A DNA stretch of 64,000 nucleotides from Rhea pennata (lineage: Eukaryota; Chordata; Aves; Rheiformes; Rheidae). Position 1 is the first letter of the stretch. Each line of letters starts with the position of its first letter. Shown here piece after piece: positions 22,071-34,900 of this stretch. The notes below the pieces were generated by a model. That model was not told the origin of the DNA, did not search any database, and saw only the letters and a program-made list of their open reading frames with translations. Both the position numbers and the translations under genes were made by a program. The stretch spans positions 2,356,001 to 2,420,000 of the forward strand of contig NW_026907675.1 of NCBI RefSeq assembly GCF_028389875.1, read 5' to 3'.

Positions 22071-24823
22071 CTGCTGGTGCTAGGAAGTGGAGGTGTGGGG
22101 TCGTGAAGGGACTGGGGGAGATTGCTCTTTTGGGCTTACTGCAGCACTGCACCCCATAGCTCAGAGAAAAATCCTTGGGTCAGTCAGGACTTGGCAGTGG
22201 GCACCGTGCCTCCACCTGTTTCCAAGGTGCTTTCCCAAATAGGCTTTCTGTTGCATGCAGATGTTTTGAGTCCAACCTGCGCAAGGACACAGGCTATGAC
22301 CATCTCGAGATGGCTTCTCTGAGCCCAAACCATGCTGTACCAACTTGTACCAAGCATGAAAGGAACAGAGGTCCTCTCAAACAGGCAGGGGACCTGGGGT
22401 CATTACAAGGTGGTTTCCTTATTGTACATGGATATTTCAGCAGGTTCTTGAGAGCCCCATGAGAGCAGCAGGCTGCCCCAGCCTCTGGGATGCAGGACCC
22501 CAATTCTTCTCAGAGCCAGATCGCAAAGGGGGACACGATCCGTGGAAAACCTGCCATGCATTCCCATGCCCCCCACAGACCCCAAAAGGCAATGGAGCTG
22601 GCCCCACAGAAGCCTTGAGGCTCAGCGCATCTCCTGCCCCATGACCCAGGAGTCCTGGCTGTCCACTAAGACAGATGGGACCCTCAGAGATGACTCTTGT
22701 GGCAGCCCCCAGTCCTGTCCAGCCACCCCCACAGCCCTGGATTCACAGCAGTTTTTGCAGTTACCAATCTTTGTGCAACATCTCGGGAAGAAGTACCCAA
22801 AGCCCTTACCCTCAGTGGAGAGCTGCAGGAGCCTTGGGAACAAGGAACTGTGGTCTCGGCTGATGGTGTCCATCCAGCAGTCCTCCATCTCGCCTCTTTG
22901 CCCTCGGCTCACCTCTGCAGCCCAGGAGGAGGGATGTTCTTCCCTTCACCCAACAATCCTTTTCATCGTGCTCCTGTTCCTCTGCGTGTCAGTGACGGAT
23001 CCCAGCACAGCCCCCGTTAACTCCTGTCTCCAGTCTTGCCATGGAGCCACTACAAGGCCAGCGGCAGGGAGGGCGTGAGCAGTGCCCAGCAGTGCCTAGG
23101 TCTGGGAGGGAAGTGAGGGCCCTCCCCCAGGACACCATGGAGACCTCCCTGTGATGCAGCACATCCCGCTGTGACCTCAGCTGGTGTCATCTGGGGGCAC
23201 AGCAGGTCAGTGCCATGGAGATGGCACCGCCAGGGAGAGAGCAGAGAGATTTCCTCTCCCCTCCTGGAAAGCAGGCATCTCCCTTCCCCCAGTTATTTTC
23301 CCAAACTTTCTGATAAGTCCTTCAAGAATGTCCCCAGGTGGTGCCAAAGTCAGGGAAACATCTGAAGTGGGGACCTGGAGAGGTCACTGCTGTGCTCCTG
23401 CACTCCCTGGCTGCTGCACGAGGCAACAGGATTCTGTGCAGGAATCTGGGGTTTGAGGGTTGGATTGGGGTTTGGCATTTTTACAGGATCAAAGTCCGGT
23501 GGGATGAAAAAGCACAAAGGGTGCCCATAGGCTGAGATGCTTAGATGAGCCTCAAAACTGGTGGCTGCTGTGGATCGCTCTTTTATTTGAAGTAGGGTAT
23601 AGGAGAATAAGGGACAGGACGTAACCTTCCTCCTTTAAGCACCAAAGCAGGCTCTTTGATTTGAGAAGCCTTCAGCAAGGTTTCTCGGTCTGTGGTGCTT
23701 AAGATAGAGATGACATGCCAGAAAAGAGCAAACACACATCATCTAGCGGGCTTTGCCTAGGAGACTCGTCCCTGCCAGATTCCAAAGCCATTGTTCAGGC
23801 CATGTAGCCAATTGGAGGAAGTTTTCCCATTTCCCATGAACTTAGTCCACCTTTCCTTCTGTGTGAGCCTGAGAAAAGCCAGGTCTCAACTCTGGGCTTC
23901 AGATGGTCCTTGGGCTTTTCAGTGTCACTTTGGGGCTCTGCTTCTCCCCTGGGTACGCTCCTCAGCCCCCTGCCCTTCCCACACCAGCCCCCTGGCTCCT
24001 CCAGGGATCTGTGCAGCCCAGGCACCCTGGATCCACACTGGCACTCTTGCCCTCCCACGATCTGTACAGCTCTGGCACCCTGGATCTCCCACATTTGAGG
24101 ATTCAAGGCTTCTCAGGACATCCCTCATACTGCAGTGCTGCTCTCTGGGCTCTGGTGCAGAGCCTACGAGGCACTGCAATGCCTCAGGGCCTGCATTCAG
24201 AAGTTTGTAAGGGCACCTCCCAGCTCTGCAGCTGCTAAAGCTTGCAAGCGTCCTTATAACCAACCTTCCTGCTCTTCCTAGTCTCTGCAGAGTGCTGGGG
24301 CAAGTCTTGCAGGAGGGAGACTCCACCCCCCTTAAATACTGTCCGAGATGTGCCTTTCCAAGTCCCTACAGGAGTTAGTTTCCTTAGTCAGCCTCTAGTC
24401 ATCTGTGACGCAGGGAGCCCAACTCTACCTGCTGGCATCTCTGCCCTTTCTCTCCCTTGTCTCCTGTGTGCCTACCCAGTCTTCTCCATGCACCAGAGGC
24501 ATGGGAAGTGTTGCCTGAGAGAACTCAGCTGAACCTATGACACGTTGTGGAGCTGAGGGCCTGATGGAAGCAAGTCTGGGATGACTGTTCCCCCATCTCC
24601 TCTCCTATTCCCAGCCCAAGGGTTAGGAATGTCCTCTGGAGAGAGTGGTTGGTTTGGTATGGCTGGGATGGGTTTCCCTTGACATCGCTGGGTCCTGCCT
24701 GTGTTGCTCTGAGTGCCCAGAAAATTTCTCTTCTCTGGGGGCTTGCATCAATGTTTTCCAGACTTTTGTACAGAAAGATAGCTTGCTCCAAGAGCCCCCA
24801 AATCCCTCCCCACACACACACAC

Positions 24824-24880
24824 CCGCAGGACGGCACAATCTTGTGGAGATTTGTTTTGCTTCTCTGTCGTGACAGACAT
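24824..24880 (-). pseudogene. First-coding-exon relic, V block of R1
   Basis: On the minus strand an ATG (24880) opens exactly 19 codons before the donor-like CTGCGG|gtgtgt (24824). It corresponds in position, length (19 codons) and opening residues (Met-Ser...Glu-Lys) to the first coding exon of the unrecognised gene at 37488. The following intron begins in a (gt)n run. No downstream coding exon of that gene was found in V, so it probably makes no protein. Confidence 0.4.
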
Positions 24881-25850
24881 CTTTTGAGCTACTGTCCAGA
24901 TTACAGCAGGGAAAAAAAATGTTTGATTAAAAAAATCTTATCCCTGGCAGCACATACAAACTGACTCCTTACCCCTGCACCTCCACCATTCAGTAGAGCA
25001 GCAGCTCATGCCTCTCTGCTTTCCCCACCAGTTTCACCACCCACCCAGAGTGTTTCAGCTTTCCATTAGAAGGGAACATCAAGCAGTAGAAGAGGCAAAG
25101 AAAGCGGCTTCTCTCTTCTTTTCACTCTTCACCTGCTGCCTTAGGTTTCACTAGTGATGGAGCTCTCACAGCTCAGGGCTTCTCTGCACCTCTCAGACTG
25201 CCGTGCTGCGACAAGAATTTCTGCTCTAAAGCAGGATTCAGGAAATGTGGAGGTTGCTGCGAGTTCTTATGCAGGCACAAAGCTGAGCGTATCAGCTAGT
25301 TACAGATTAATAATCTACAAGTAGAATCATGAAGAAAGGAATAGTTTCCCAGCAGTTCCCAACACCCCTGTGTGCTCAGCTCTGCCCCACAGACACCTCC
25401 TGGCAGCGAGGCAGTGTTGAGGGGCATCTGTGTGTTGGCAGGTGCTCGGGGTAGCGAGGACAGATCCTGCTGGGGTTGGCAAAGTGCTGCTGGTGCTGTG
25501 CATGCCGGGAAAGGAACTTTGTGAGCTTCCTTCAGACCTGCTGGTCTCTCCATCAGCTTTGGAGTCTCGGGCTCTTGTCCAGGCTTGGCAGCTCCTCTCC
25601 CTTCCCCCCACCTCAGCAGCAGGGACCTGAAAGCAGAGATGTGGGGAAGCTCCTTGCCTTTGGTGTCATCCCTGCCTGCAGCTACATGCTGAGAAGCCCC
25701 TGGGAAGTGTCCTGGGGGTGAGCAGGAGCTGTGAGGAGCCCTACCCCGTGCAGACCCCTCTCCGTGGGGGAATGACGCTGCCCTGCGTGGGCCACTCCTT
25801 CACCCTAGAGCTTCCCCAGCCCGTGTTCAGACTATTTGTAGTTATCCCTG

Positions 25851-26065
25851 TGTTGTCCCCAAACTGCGTTCTGTTACCCAGTGTGCAAGCAACCAATAGA
25901 CACACAGGGTCCAGAAAATTGTTTCTTTATTTCTGCACAGAGATGGGTGCTAGGAGGTAGATCCACAAAGCTAGCACACCTTCTCTGCTTCTGACTCTTC
26001 CTCCCTTATTTTCCTTGAGTCTTGTTTACTATTTGCAGGGTTTTTTTCACAGCATCGCTCAAACA
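25851..26065 (-). mobile_element. LTR fragment (internally deleted), left-arm copy
   Basis: Read on the minus strand, it shares both ends with the longer LTR at 48557-49104: the region around ctgtgaaaaaaaccctgcaaa at its 5' side, and AAATAAA followed by tctattggttgcttgcacac at its 3' side. About 330 bases of U3 are missing. TGTT...AACA termini are visible. No target duplication was found. The same truncated form is in the other arm at 61601-61816. Confidence 0.6.
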
Positions 26066-29000
26066 AGGGTGGCAGCATTTCTTTGGCAGGAGACTTGCCA
26101 AGTGCTGAGCTGATGGTGATTCAGCTGGGCAAGCTGGTGGGGGAGCAACCTAGAGGAGACACTGACTGCAAGAAGAGTGAGGAAGCAATGTCCTGGGATG
26201 GCAAGCAAAGGTGCCAGGTGGTGTGGGGAAAAACAAGCCCATCACGACAGCAGCAGGAATGCAGGGAGCTGTGGCGTGAGCTGCACAAGGAGCCACTGGA
26301 GAGGGCTGAGGATTAGCAGGCAGAGCGAGGGGTAGCCTTGGAGTGGCTGTGTGCTCTGGAGTGCCTGAAGAAGGGCAGCCTGTGCAAGGGGCATGGAGTG
26401 CAGGTGTGGAGAGAGGCAACTTGGTGGTGCTGCCCAGCTGTCAGCTGCCAGGCAGGCTCCAAAGCTGAAAGCAGAGGCTTGGAGGCAAGGCCATGGGGAT
26501 GGGTGTGCCCATGGGGACTGCCAAGGCGTTGTGCTGGGGGTGCCCCCAGCGATCCCCGGGGCTTGGTGAGGGGTGTTGCCACAGTGAGCAGCAGGGCTTG
26601 GTGATGGTGGTGGCATGGTGCCTCCAAGGCCATGGTGATGGGGCTGTCTCCATGGGGACTGTGTCCCTTCTGGGAGCAGAGCCCCTGGGGTCCTCCCTCT
26701 GAGGAGAGCCGCTCCATGAGGAGGCAGCAGCTGCCCTTGGGGCCAGAGCAGCAGGACCCCAGCAGAGGATCATGCAGAGGGATGAGGAGCAGCAGCAAAC
26801 GTCTGCTGCCAGGCTGCACATGCACTGCCATGCACGCCAGAGCGCAGGGGTGAGGTGAGCCATGGGGCTGGAGGCAGGGGCAGGCAGCAGGCATGGGAGC
26901 TGCCCAGAGAGCAGGCAGCTGGTTTGGCAAAGGAGCTGGGGTGAAAGAGGCAGGCAGGAGCTGCTGCGGCCAGGTGGGAATTTCTTGCCGGTCCTCGGGA
27001 CCTTCCCTGGGACAAAGCACAGCAACCTGCGTGCTCCAAGGGCCCCACAGAGCCCGTGAGCTCTGCGCTGAGGGGCAGAGAGCAGGTCTCTGCCCAGCTC
27101 AGCCAGGCCGCGTGCAGCCAGCGGCTCCCTTGCCCACGGCCCTCAGGTTTCCTGCTCTTCACCAGCTACTCGGACCAAGTCAACCACCTCCACCCTGTGA
27201 GTCCTTCTGCCCACAGGTGGCCAGCAGCAGCTGCACGCAGCAGTGCAGCACAGCCGGAGCCCAGCTTGCTCCCACCAAAGGCACAGGCTGCCTTGGCTGC
27301 CCAACACACAGGGCTCACGGGCTTCTGCACGTGTCCTCGCAAAGGTGCAGAGATGACCATGATGGTGGCTTTGAAAGCCTCTGCCCGACTCCCCGGAGCT
27401 GCTGAGGAGCAGGTGGGAAGTGCTGGCAAGGAGCAGGAGGTCTCTGCCTGCCTGCAGGCTGACTGCATGCTCTGCCTGGCAGCCTGCAAGGACATATCTG
27501 GGGGTGCCCAAGGCAGCTGCCATTTCCCGTCTCTTGCCCCACACTGACAAAGCCTCTGCCCAGACAGCCTGGCTAGCAGAAGAAGCAGATCACCCGCAAG
27601 ACTTCTGCCTTGCTCTCTCCTGCTCCTACCAGGGCTCAGCTCCAGCCGAGGCTGCCTCCTGCAAGGCTTGGCCCTCTCCCAAGTGCTTCTTACAGCCCTG
27701 TGTCCTTGGCATCATGCACAACCAGAGGCACCAAATTCCACAAGCCTTCAGAATTGTTTAGCTTTGTACGTCATTTCCACTTGGCAGATTTTGGAAGGAC
27801 ATGACTTCTTTGGGGTGTCTGACATGGCATTTCCATACACCACCTGCTTTGCCATCCCACTGCTGTTCATGCTGACATCTCGTTATTTATTTTATTTCCC
27901 CCACATACACACCCCACTTAGGCTTTCTCAATCTTAGCATGCTGCTGGAGCAAATGACAGGAACTGGGGTGTGTGGTGGCGGTAGGCAGGGAATACAGAG
28001 GGTGTTGAAAAAGTGCAGAAAGCAGATGTGTAAAAGTAGGGGACTCTGCTGAAAGAGTGAAATTTTTCTGCTGTCTTGCTATGAGCAAAAGCAGGAAATG
28101 AAGAGAAAAGAAACTTCTGTCTTCCACAGCAGCTCTATGGAAAGAAGTGGGGACAGGATGCAATGGGGCCACATTGGGGCCCCTCGCCAGCAGGCAGTGG
28201 GGCAGGGGCTCATTGTAAAGGAGTTTTGGGTGCCAAAACAGAAGAGCATCCCTCCTCCTCAGCTACAGAGGTGAGGCAAGGACAAGCAGCAAGTGAGAGG
28301 GAGGACTGCTGGACCAATACCATCAGCCCAGGCAACAGTTCCTTGTTCCCAACGCTCCTGCAGCTCCCTGGGAGCCTTCTGGGGCTCCTGTTTGAGGAGG
28401 CACATAGAAACTTTGAACTGAAAAACCTGCTGTGGATCCCGGGCAAAATCCTGCCTGATAAGCTTGTGTGGCTCGGGAGACCATGTGGCAGCCAGGACGC
28501 CTGGGTGCTGGGGCTGTCCTGATGCCCAAGGCCCCTCTGGAGATGAGGGAATTTATCAGAAATGTTTGGGAAATAACTGGGGGGAGGGAGGGGATGGCTT
28601 TCCAGGACGTGGGAGGAAATCTCTCTGCTCCCTGGCTGGGCCATCTCCATGGCGACGGCATAGTGAGCCCCCAGATGACACGAGCTGAGGTCACAGCAGG
28701 ATGTGCTGCATCACAGGGAGGTCTCCCTGGAGTCGTGGGTGGGGGCCCTCACTGCCCTGCAAGGCCCAGGCGCTGCTGGGCACTGCTCACACTGTCCCCA
28801 CCACTGTCCTTCGTGGTGGCTCCGTGGCAATGACAGGGGACAGGAGGCAACGGGGCTGCACTAGGAGCCCTTGTCGACATGTGGAGGAGCAGCATCATGT
28901 TGGAAAGGAGTATTGGGTGATGAGATGGGAAGAGCGTCCCTCGTCCTGGGCTTGAGAGGTGAGCTGAGGGCAAAGGGACAAGCGAGATGGAGGACTGCTG

Positions 29001-29259
29001 CAGGGACACCATCAGCCAGGAATGCACTTCCTTGTTTCCAGTGCTTCTGTATCTCTCCAGTGAGGATTGACACCATTTGTACCCTTTTATAACTGTAACT
29101 TGGCAGAGCAGATTTGGGGCTCTGAGATTTCATCCTGAGATGGCCACAGCCTCTGACCTTCTGCAAAATGGGCTCCAACCTCTGCACCCAAAAGGCAGCC
29201 TGTTTGGGAGAGCACTTTGTGAACAGGTAGAGGCACCACTGTCACCCTGTAAGACCTGC

Positions 29260-30300
29260 CTACCCCAAGGACTTTTCTCTGGGGGGTGCACTGCTGGGGT
29301 GAGCCCAACATGGCCATCTCCCCCGATGCCCTTGGTCACCCCATACCTCCACTCCCTGGCACCAACAGGCCCAGAGCTGGTCTCCCCCTTGCTGCCCTGT
29401 GCCCCCATGGGGCTCCTCAGCCCTCTGGAGTAACCCCTCCAGGACCCCCTCCCAGCACTGCCAGGCACAGCAGGAGGGCTGCCAAGCCCTGGGGCTGCCC
29501 TGGGGAAGGGATTGGGACAGGAGGGCCGAGAGGACACTGCCCTGCCCTGGGTGCAGCAGCACGTCGCCCGCAGGCTCCGGCACCCCGGCCATTCCCAGGG
29601 CTTCATCGCTGGCACCAGCACAGGTCCCAGGGCTGCCCTCCAAGCCCAGCATGGCCCCCAGGGTGCAGGGCAGTGAGGAGCCCCGCGAGGACCCTGCGGC
29701 AGAGCGGCCGTCCCCGGGGCCCTGCACTGCCCGGGCACCCGGCGCCGGGCTGCCCTGAGGCCCCGCCACGCCCCATGCTGCCGCCCACAAGATGGCGCCG
29801 TCCCGCAGGGGAGGGGGCGGAGCTGGCTGCCAGGGCAGGAAGGCGCAGCATTGCCATGGCATCGCCTGAGTGCGGCCCTCCTATTGGCTGTCCTTAGGAG
29901 GAGGGTGGGGATGGATTGGAATGACGGCTGTGTCAGCCAATCGGAGTCCAGAGTGGGAAAAGGCCAAGAGAAGAGAGAGGTGCGAGAAGGGAGGGAGCAA
30001 AGCAGGCGAGAAGGGAGCGGGAGTGAGAGCGGGTGCGAGTGGGGCTGGTGGGGGCTGCGGGTGCGTTCAAATGCCGGCGGGTGCCCTCTCGCTGCAGCAG
30101 GGGCAGCGGTTCTGGCGAGGGGGCTGCTTTCCTGCAGGAGCTACCAAAGGGGCTGTTGGGGCTGTGACCAGGGGACCCAGCACCCTGTCACCGAGGGGAA
30201 CTGACCTGCGAGCCAGGCGTGCCGGCCTGCGCCGAGCAGCTGGGCCTGGGAAACTTGGTGGGGTTTGGGTGCAGGAAGCTTTGAACCTTTTGTCGGTCTG
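29260..30300. promoter_or_regulatory. CpG-island promoter core, copy F1
   Basis: Motif order inverted relative to R1: YY1-type caagatggc (29788-29796), X-box-like attgccatggcatc (about 29850), ATTGG at 29883 and 29915, CCAAT at 29938. A GC-rich stretch runs to about 30250, then an acceptor-like tatccccacag near 30350. Long open frames on both strands follow from scarcity of stops in GC-rich DNA. Confidence 0.55.
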
Positions 30301-31109
30301 AGATGCATTTTCAAGGGTTTCACTGATTTGCTGCTATCCCCACAGCCCCCAGGTGCTGCTCAGAGCTGTGTTTGGGATCTGCTGGGCAAAGTGTGAGCAG
30401 GTTGCTGCTGTCCTCGCGAGGTGTCGTGCCCAAGTCGTTGTGATTGCGCCATATGTCTTGGTGTGCTCCAGGACCTGTGACCCTGGGAGCAGCCTGAAGG
30501 GTGTTTGCAGAAGAGCTCTGTTAAGTGTGAGGTGTTTTGCTTTTCAGGGGCCTTGGAAGTTGAGGAAAGGCCATTTTCACACTTGCCGTTGTTATTCGCA
30601 TAATCCTAGATGAGGATGAAGAGCTGCTGAATTCTGGCTCTGCTGGTTTCAGCAATTGAAATGTCCTGGACGGAGTCTGTTGCCATATCTCGAATTGTCA
30701 GTGCGTAAAATAGGAGAATGCTTGCTGTGCTCGGTGTGTAGAGGATTTGCTGTGCTTGTTCAGCATTTGGGAAGGAAGTAGACTTGTGAGCTGTGGAAGG
30801 CTTCTCCCTCTGACTGGGACATGAGGCCCTGCTCTCTTGCTACATACACAGACTGTCTAGGCTAAAGCTAATGTATTTTTAGGGGATTGCAACTGCTACG
30901 TAATGGGTGCTTTGCTGCACTGTGAGCATTGTGAAGCCAGGAAGTGAATCAGGGAGGCCATTTGGGAGGTGGCTCAGCCGTGGGAAAGGGCAGGGGGAGC
31001 TGCAGGCAGCAGCAGGGTGGGCAGTGAGGTCCCTAGTGTTTAAAAGGGCTGTATGAGAAAATGCCCTGTGTGCCATCAAGTGTTTGTAGGTAGCTGGTGG
31101 GGCTGGAGG

Positions 31110-32060
31110 AGGCCCATGGCTCAGCTGTTGATGGTGAGGTCAGTTCTGCGCGAGTCCCTGATAGGCCGGCTGGAGGGAGAAGGCGTGGCTGTTGCTTGTG
31201 ATGTCACTTCCCGCGGAGCAGTGGATAGGGCAGCAGCAGGTCTGCACTAGGATGTGTTTTTGAGATGGTTTCTGCCTGAGCAGCGCATCAGCCAGGATTT
31301 GTCTGCTGGCTGGGGAAATTCTAGTGAGGTAATTCCCGCCTTAGGGGCTTCTTGGCCACTGACAGAGACCTCGTTGCGGAGGTGACTGCGAGGTCCCATC
31401 TTTCTGAGTCCCTGATAGACCGGCAGCAGGCAGTTAGTCGTGGGTGTTGAGTGTGAGGTCTCTTTTGTCCAAGTCCCTGCTAGGACAGCAGTGGCTCATG
31501 GCTGGGAAAGTTATGTTGAGGAACTGGTGTCTCTGAAGCCCACAGACCAGCAGCAGGCATGTGTTGGGGGTTTGCCCTTGTGAGCAGCTGACAGGTCAGG
31601 AGAAGCCACATGGCCTGGATGGTGGTGGTGAGGTGACTCCTGGGTTTATTGCGTGTTCCCAGAGGAGAGATTGACCCCTGCAGAGCTCTATAGCAGCAGA
31701 GAAAGGCAACAAATTAATCAAGCAGAAGTAACTGTCCCCCATCATCTGATGAAATTCTAGTCTACTCTGTCATCGCAATGGTGCTAGTAATCTCTTCTTC
31801 CCAGAGTGTGTGTTAGGCATGGGCGTTGAGTGTGAGGTCTCTTTTGTCTGAGTACCAGCTCGGGCAGCAGCGGTTCATGGCTGGGGAAGTTGAGGAACGT
31901 GTGTCTCTGAACCCCGAAGCAGCTGTAGGCATGTGTTGGGGGTTTGCCCTTGTGAGGTCACCTCTCTGAGCAGGTGGTAGATCAGGAGAAGACACGCAGC
32001 CTGGATGGTGGTGGTGAGGTGACTTCTGGGTTTGTTGTGTGTGCCCAGAGGAGGGACTGA
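31110..32060 (+). repeat. Degenerate tandem repeats with TGAGGTCA-like motifs
   Basis: A phrase of roughly 70-100 bases (gtgaggtc... gagtccctgataggccggcagcag) recurs in degenerate form at about 31120, 31195, 31380, 31450 and 31830. On top of this, 31442-31770 and 31817-32150 are a larger duplication of each other. Copy F2 has only one of the two larger units (about 46600-46920); R2 has both. Confidence 0.5.
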
Positions 32061-32629
32061 CCGCTGCAGAGCTCTACAGCAATATGTAAATGTAACTATT
32101 CAGTCAAGCAGATGTTCCACATCGTGTGACACAAATTCTGTTCCAGTCTGTCATCCTGTGTCAGTACTACTACATGAAAAATGTGGGTGTTGTTCTCTGG
32201 TGAATATGGACATGGAGTTTGACTTTCCAGTTGTTGCTAAGTAGAAGCTTGCAGGCTGCTCCCGGTCAGCTAGGGAGTCCAGACAGAGTTTTGAGGCTGC
32301 TAAATCAATCTGATGCTGGTGTAAGCAGTGGTGTTAGTAATCTCTTCTCCCCGTTGTCTGTGTGTGCTTTAGAAATTCCCCCTGTGGAAACAGCAAGGAG
32401 CTTATGAGATGTTCCTGCAAGGTCTAAATGCTGTGTCTGTCTTTCAGGTGTCCACCTGCTTTTATGACACATTTGGAACTGTAATACATTAGAGGCTGGT
32501 GATTTTCTGTCAGAGTATGCAGCCAGTGGAGAATGGGTGCCAAGTCTGTTGGAGGAGACACAAGGAATGTCACCGTGAAACAGGGTAATATTTTGAAAGA
32601 GATTTCTTGTTCAGGGAAGTTGAGGCACA

Positions 32630-34900
32630 AAGGAATGGCAAGAGGTGGCCTGATCAGGGCTTGTGAGAGCACCCCTCTGCTTCCTGGAGAAGGGAAGTGA
32701 CCATGTGTAGGAGTGGATGCTTGGAGGCAGTGATTGTTGCAAAGCCTTGGAGGACTAGAAGGGAATGGCAGAGTTGGAGAGCTGGGCTTTCTGTGTTGTG
32801 GGGCACTTGGGGTGCCCTGTGCGTTGCTGATGCAGAGGTGCACGTTTGCTGGCCCCCGTCTGTCAGGCGAGCAGTGGTGTGGGCAGAGTGTCACAGTGCA
32901 GGGGTGCCGGGTGGTGGGTCCAGGTGGTGGTCCCAGTGTTTTGGTGCTCATCATGGGAGGAGATAGATGGCGAGGGCGGTGCTGTGTGTGGGCAGTGGTG
33001 CCAGAGTGTGGAGCTGGGGAGCACTGCAAGGTGAGGGTGTGACTATGCTGGCTGGGCCTAGGCTGCCCTAGTGTCATGGGCCAGAGTTGCTGGCAGCCTG
33101 CTGCCTTTGATGCACTGAGGTTCAGGCCTTGGGGTTGCCAAGGGCTTGCCAGCACCTGCAGCATGGATTTTTCCTGAAGGCCAGGGAGTGTTTCTCCTTG
33201 CTCCGGGATGCGAACCAAGCCTGCATTTTCCCTCCTTTCCTCTCATTTCCTCTTGCTCATAAGAGCTTTGGTCTGCAGTAGTGTGTGCTGAGAGGAGCGG
33301 ACGTTGTGGGACATGCGCTTTTCTGGCTGGGCCTTAGCCTGCTGGAATCCCTTTGAAGGAGTGAAGGCCTTGTGGTGTGGTGGTCTTTGGAGAAAGGCAG
33401 GTGAGTTCTTGGGAGCTGACTGTCAAGGGGCGGAATCCTTCCTGTACCACATTTCTTTGGAGGAGTGCCTTTGAATGGGAGCAGCAAGGCAAAAGTGCCC
33501 TGCAAGGGATGTGCAGCCCACGTCTCTCTTCCTTCCAGGTGCAGTCTCTGCAAGTTACCCCACCATCGTGCTGTAGTGTGAGCTTTCTGTGCTGCAGTGG
33601 GGAAATAAGGAAGCAGCCACGTGTAGCCATCAGTGTGCTAAGTGTGGTGTGGTTAGGTGCTGACCCTCCTGACCCTGGCAAGGGACCGGATTTTGCCTGT
33701 GCTTTGGGTGGTGGTGGTGAGGAGCCCCACTTAGCTCTAGCTGCATTTCTCGGAGTAGCTGGAGTCAAGGCAGTGGTGGTGAGCACATACATCCCACCGC
33801 TAGCCTCCCAGCTGTTTGGTTTCACTGTGGGAAGGCCTAAGTTCAGGAGCTGTGTCATTTCAGTTACTGCTCTGGAGATGTCTCAGCACCACGCTTTGTC
33901 CTCTGGCATCATTCCCTTGATTCTCTGAGGATGATCGATGGCAAATGGCAGGTCATCAAGGCCAGGGCCCAAGTCTGTGTGCTCCCTGACTGAGTTTCAG
34001 TGCCAACCTCAGCTGTTGAGTGTTGTGGAGTGGCTTGTGAATGGGACCGTCAAGTCCTTCTGCTCCTGTCAGGCATGGTGGGTCATGCTTCCTGGTGTAC
34101 CTAAGACATGGAGTACCATCTTTGACCCTTTCTTGCCCAAAGCATCCTTCTGGCAGCAGACGATGCCCAAGCAGCCTTGCATTTATTTCAGAGATTCACA
34201 AAGCTGCCATGAGCTCCAGCAGTCTCTGAGGCCACTGCATTTCCCTTGGTGCTGAAGCCTGCCCCCAGCCAGTCATCTCTGGGTACCTTGTGGGCTGTCA
34301 GGGGCAGCTGTCATCTGCATGTGGAGAATGAGCCTGTGGATCTGTCCTTCTTTTTTGTTCAAGTGAAGCTACCTTTTGCCATTTCAGAAGAAAGTGTTTG
34401 TCCTGCCTCCGAGCTGTCGGGAAGAGAAGGCGTGAGGATGGGCTTCCCTTTGAAGGCTCTAGGGGCCTGTCAGTAGGGAGGCCCCTTTGGGTGAGCGCCT
34501 TGCGGGCATGTGAGGCAAAAGTGAGTGGCAAGAGCTGGCCTGATCAGCTGCTGTGAGAGCGCTTGCTCTCTGCTTCCTGGAGATGGGAAGTGACCATGTC
34601 AGGGCTGTGAGTGGATGTTCAGAGGAAGCACTGTTTCCAAGGCGTTGGAGGCCTAGAAGGGACTGGAAGGGCTGGAGAGTTGGGCTTTCTGTGTTGTGGG
34701 GCCCTTGGGGGTGTCCTGTGTGCTGCCATGTGTGGTGCTGTGCCCTGTGCACCACTGATGCACAGGCACATGTTGGCTCAGTGTTGTGCTGCTCAGCATG
34801 GGAGTAGGTGTGTGGAGAGAGCAGTGCTCTGCTCCCAGAGGCCAGCCTGCCATCCCAGTGTCCTTGTGGGAGCCCTGGGTGAGCACTGGTGCTGACTGTG
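32630..34900 (+). repeat. Diverged internal duplication spanning X and Y
   Basis: The segments 32630-32860 and 34525-34740 align: both contain tggcctgatcag, gcttcctggaga.gggaagtgaccatg and gggctttctgtgttgtgggg, and lie about 1.9 kb apart. X and Y are therefore older copies of each other. Equivalent pairs exist in R1 and R2. Confidence 0.5.

Larger units (their letters stand above)
17027..25355 (-). repeat. Amplicon copy R1 (order Y-X-CpG-V)
   Basis: Its left part (17027-21210) is a diverged copy, in the same orientation, of 50996-56400. It then jumps to the CpG core, skipping the equivalent of about 56400-57430. From about 21215 to 25355 it is closely related, inverted, to 41213-45350: a 178-codon frame at 22542-23078 differs at only nine residues from its counterpart at 43489-44025. 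The right limit is sharp: identity to the inverted copy stops after gtttcccagcag (25355). No protein gene beyond the exon relic at 24824-24880 is supported. The many frames read as by-products of GC-rich sequence. Confidence 0.8.

Noticed and set aside
26313..27020. 235-codon frame on the minus strand and its partner at 60108-60887
   Set aside because: GC-rich sequence with several overlapping long frames on both strands; the frame boundaries differ between the two arms and there is no splice context or recognisable domain.
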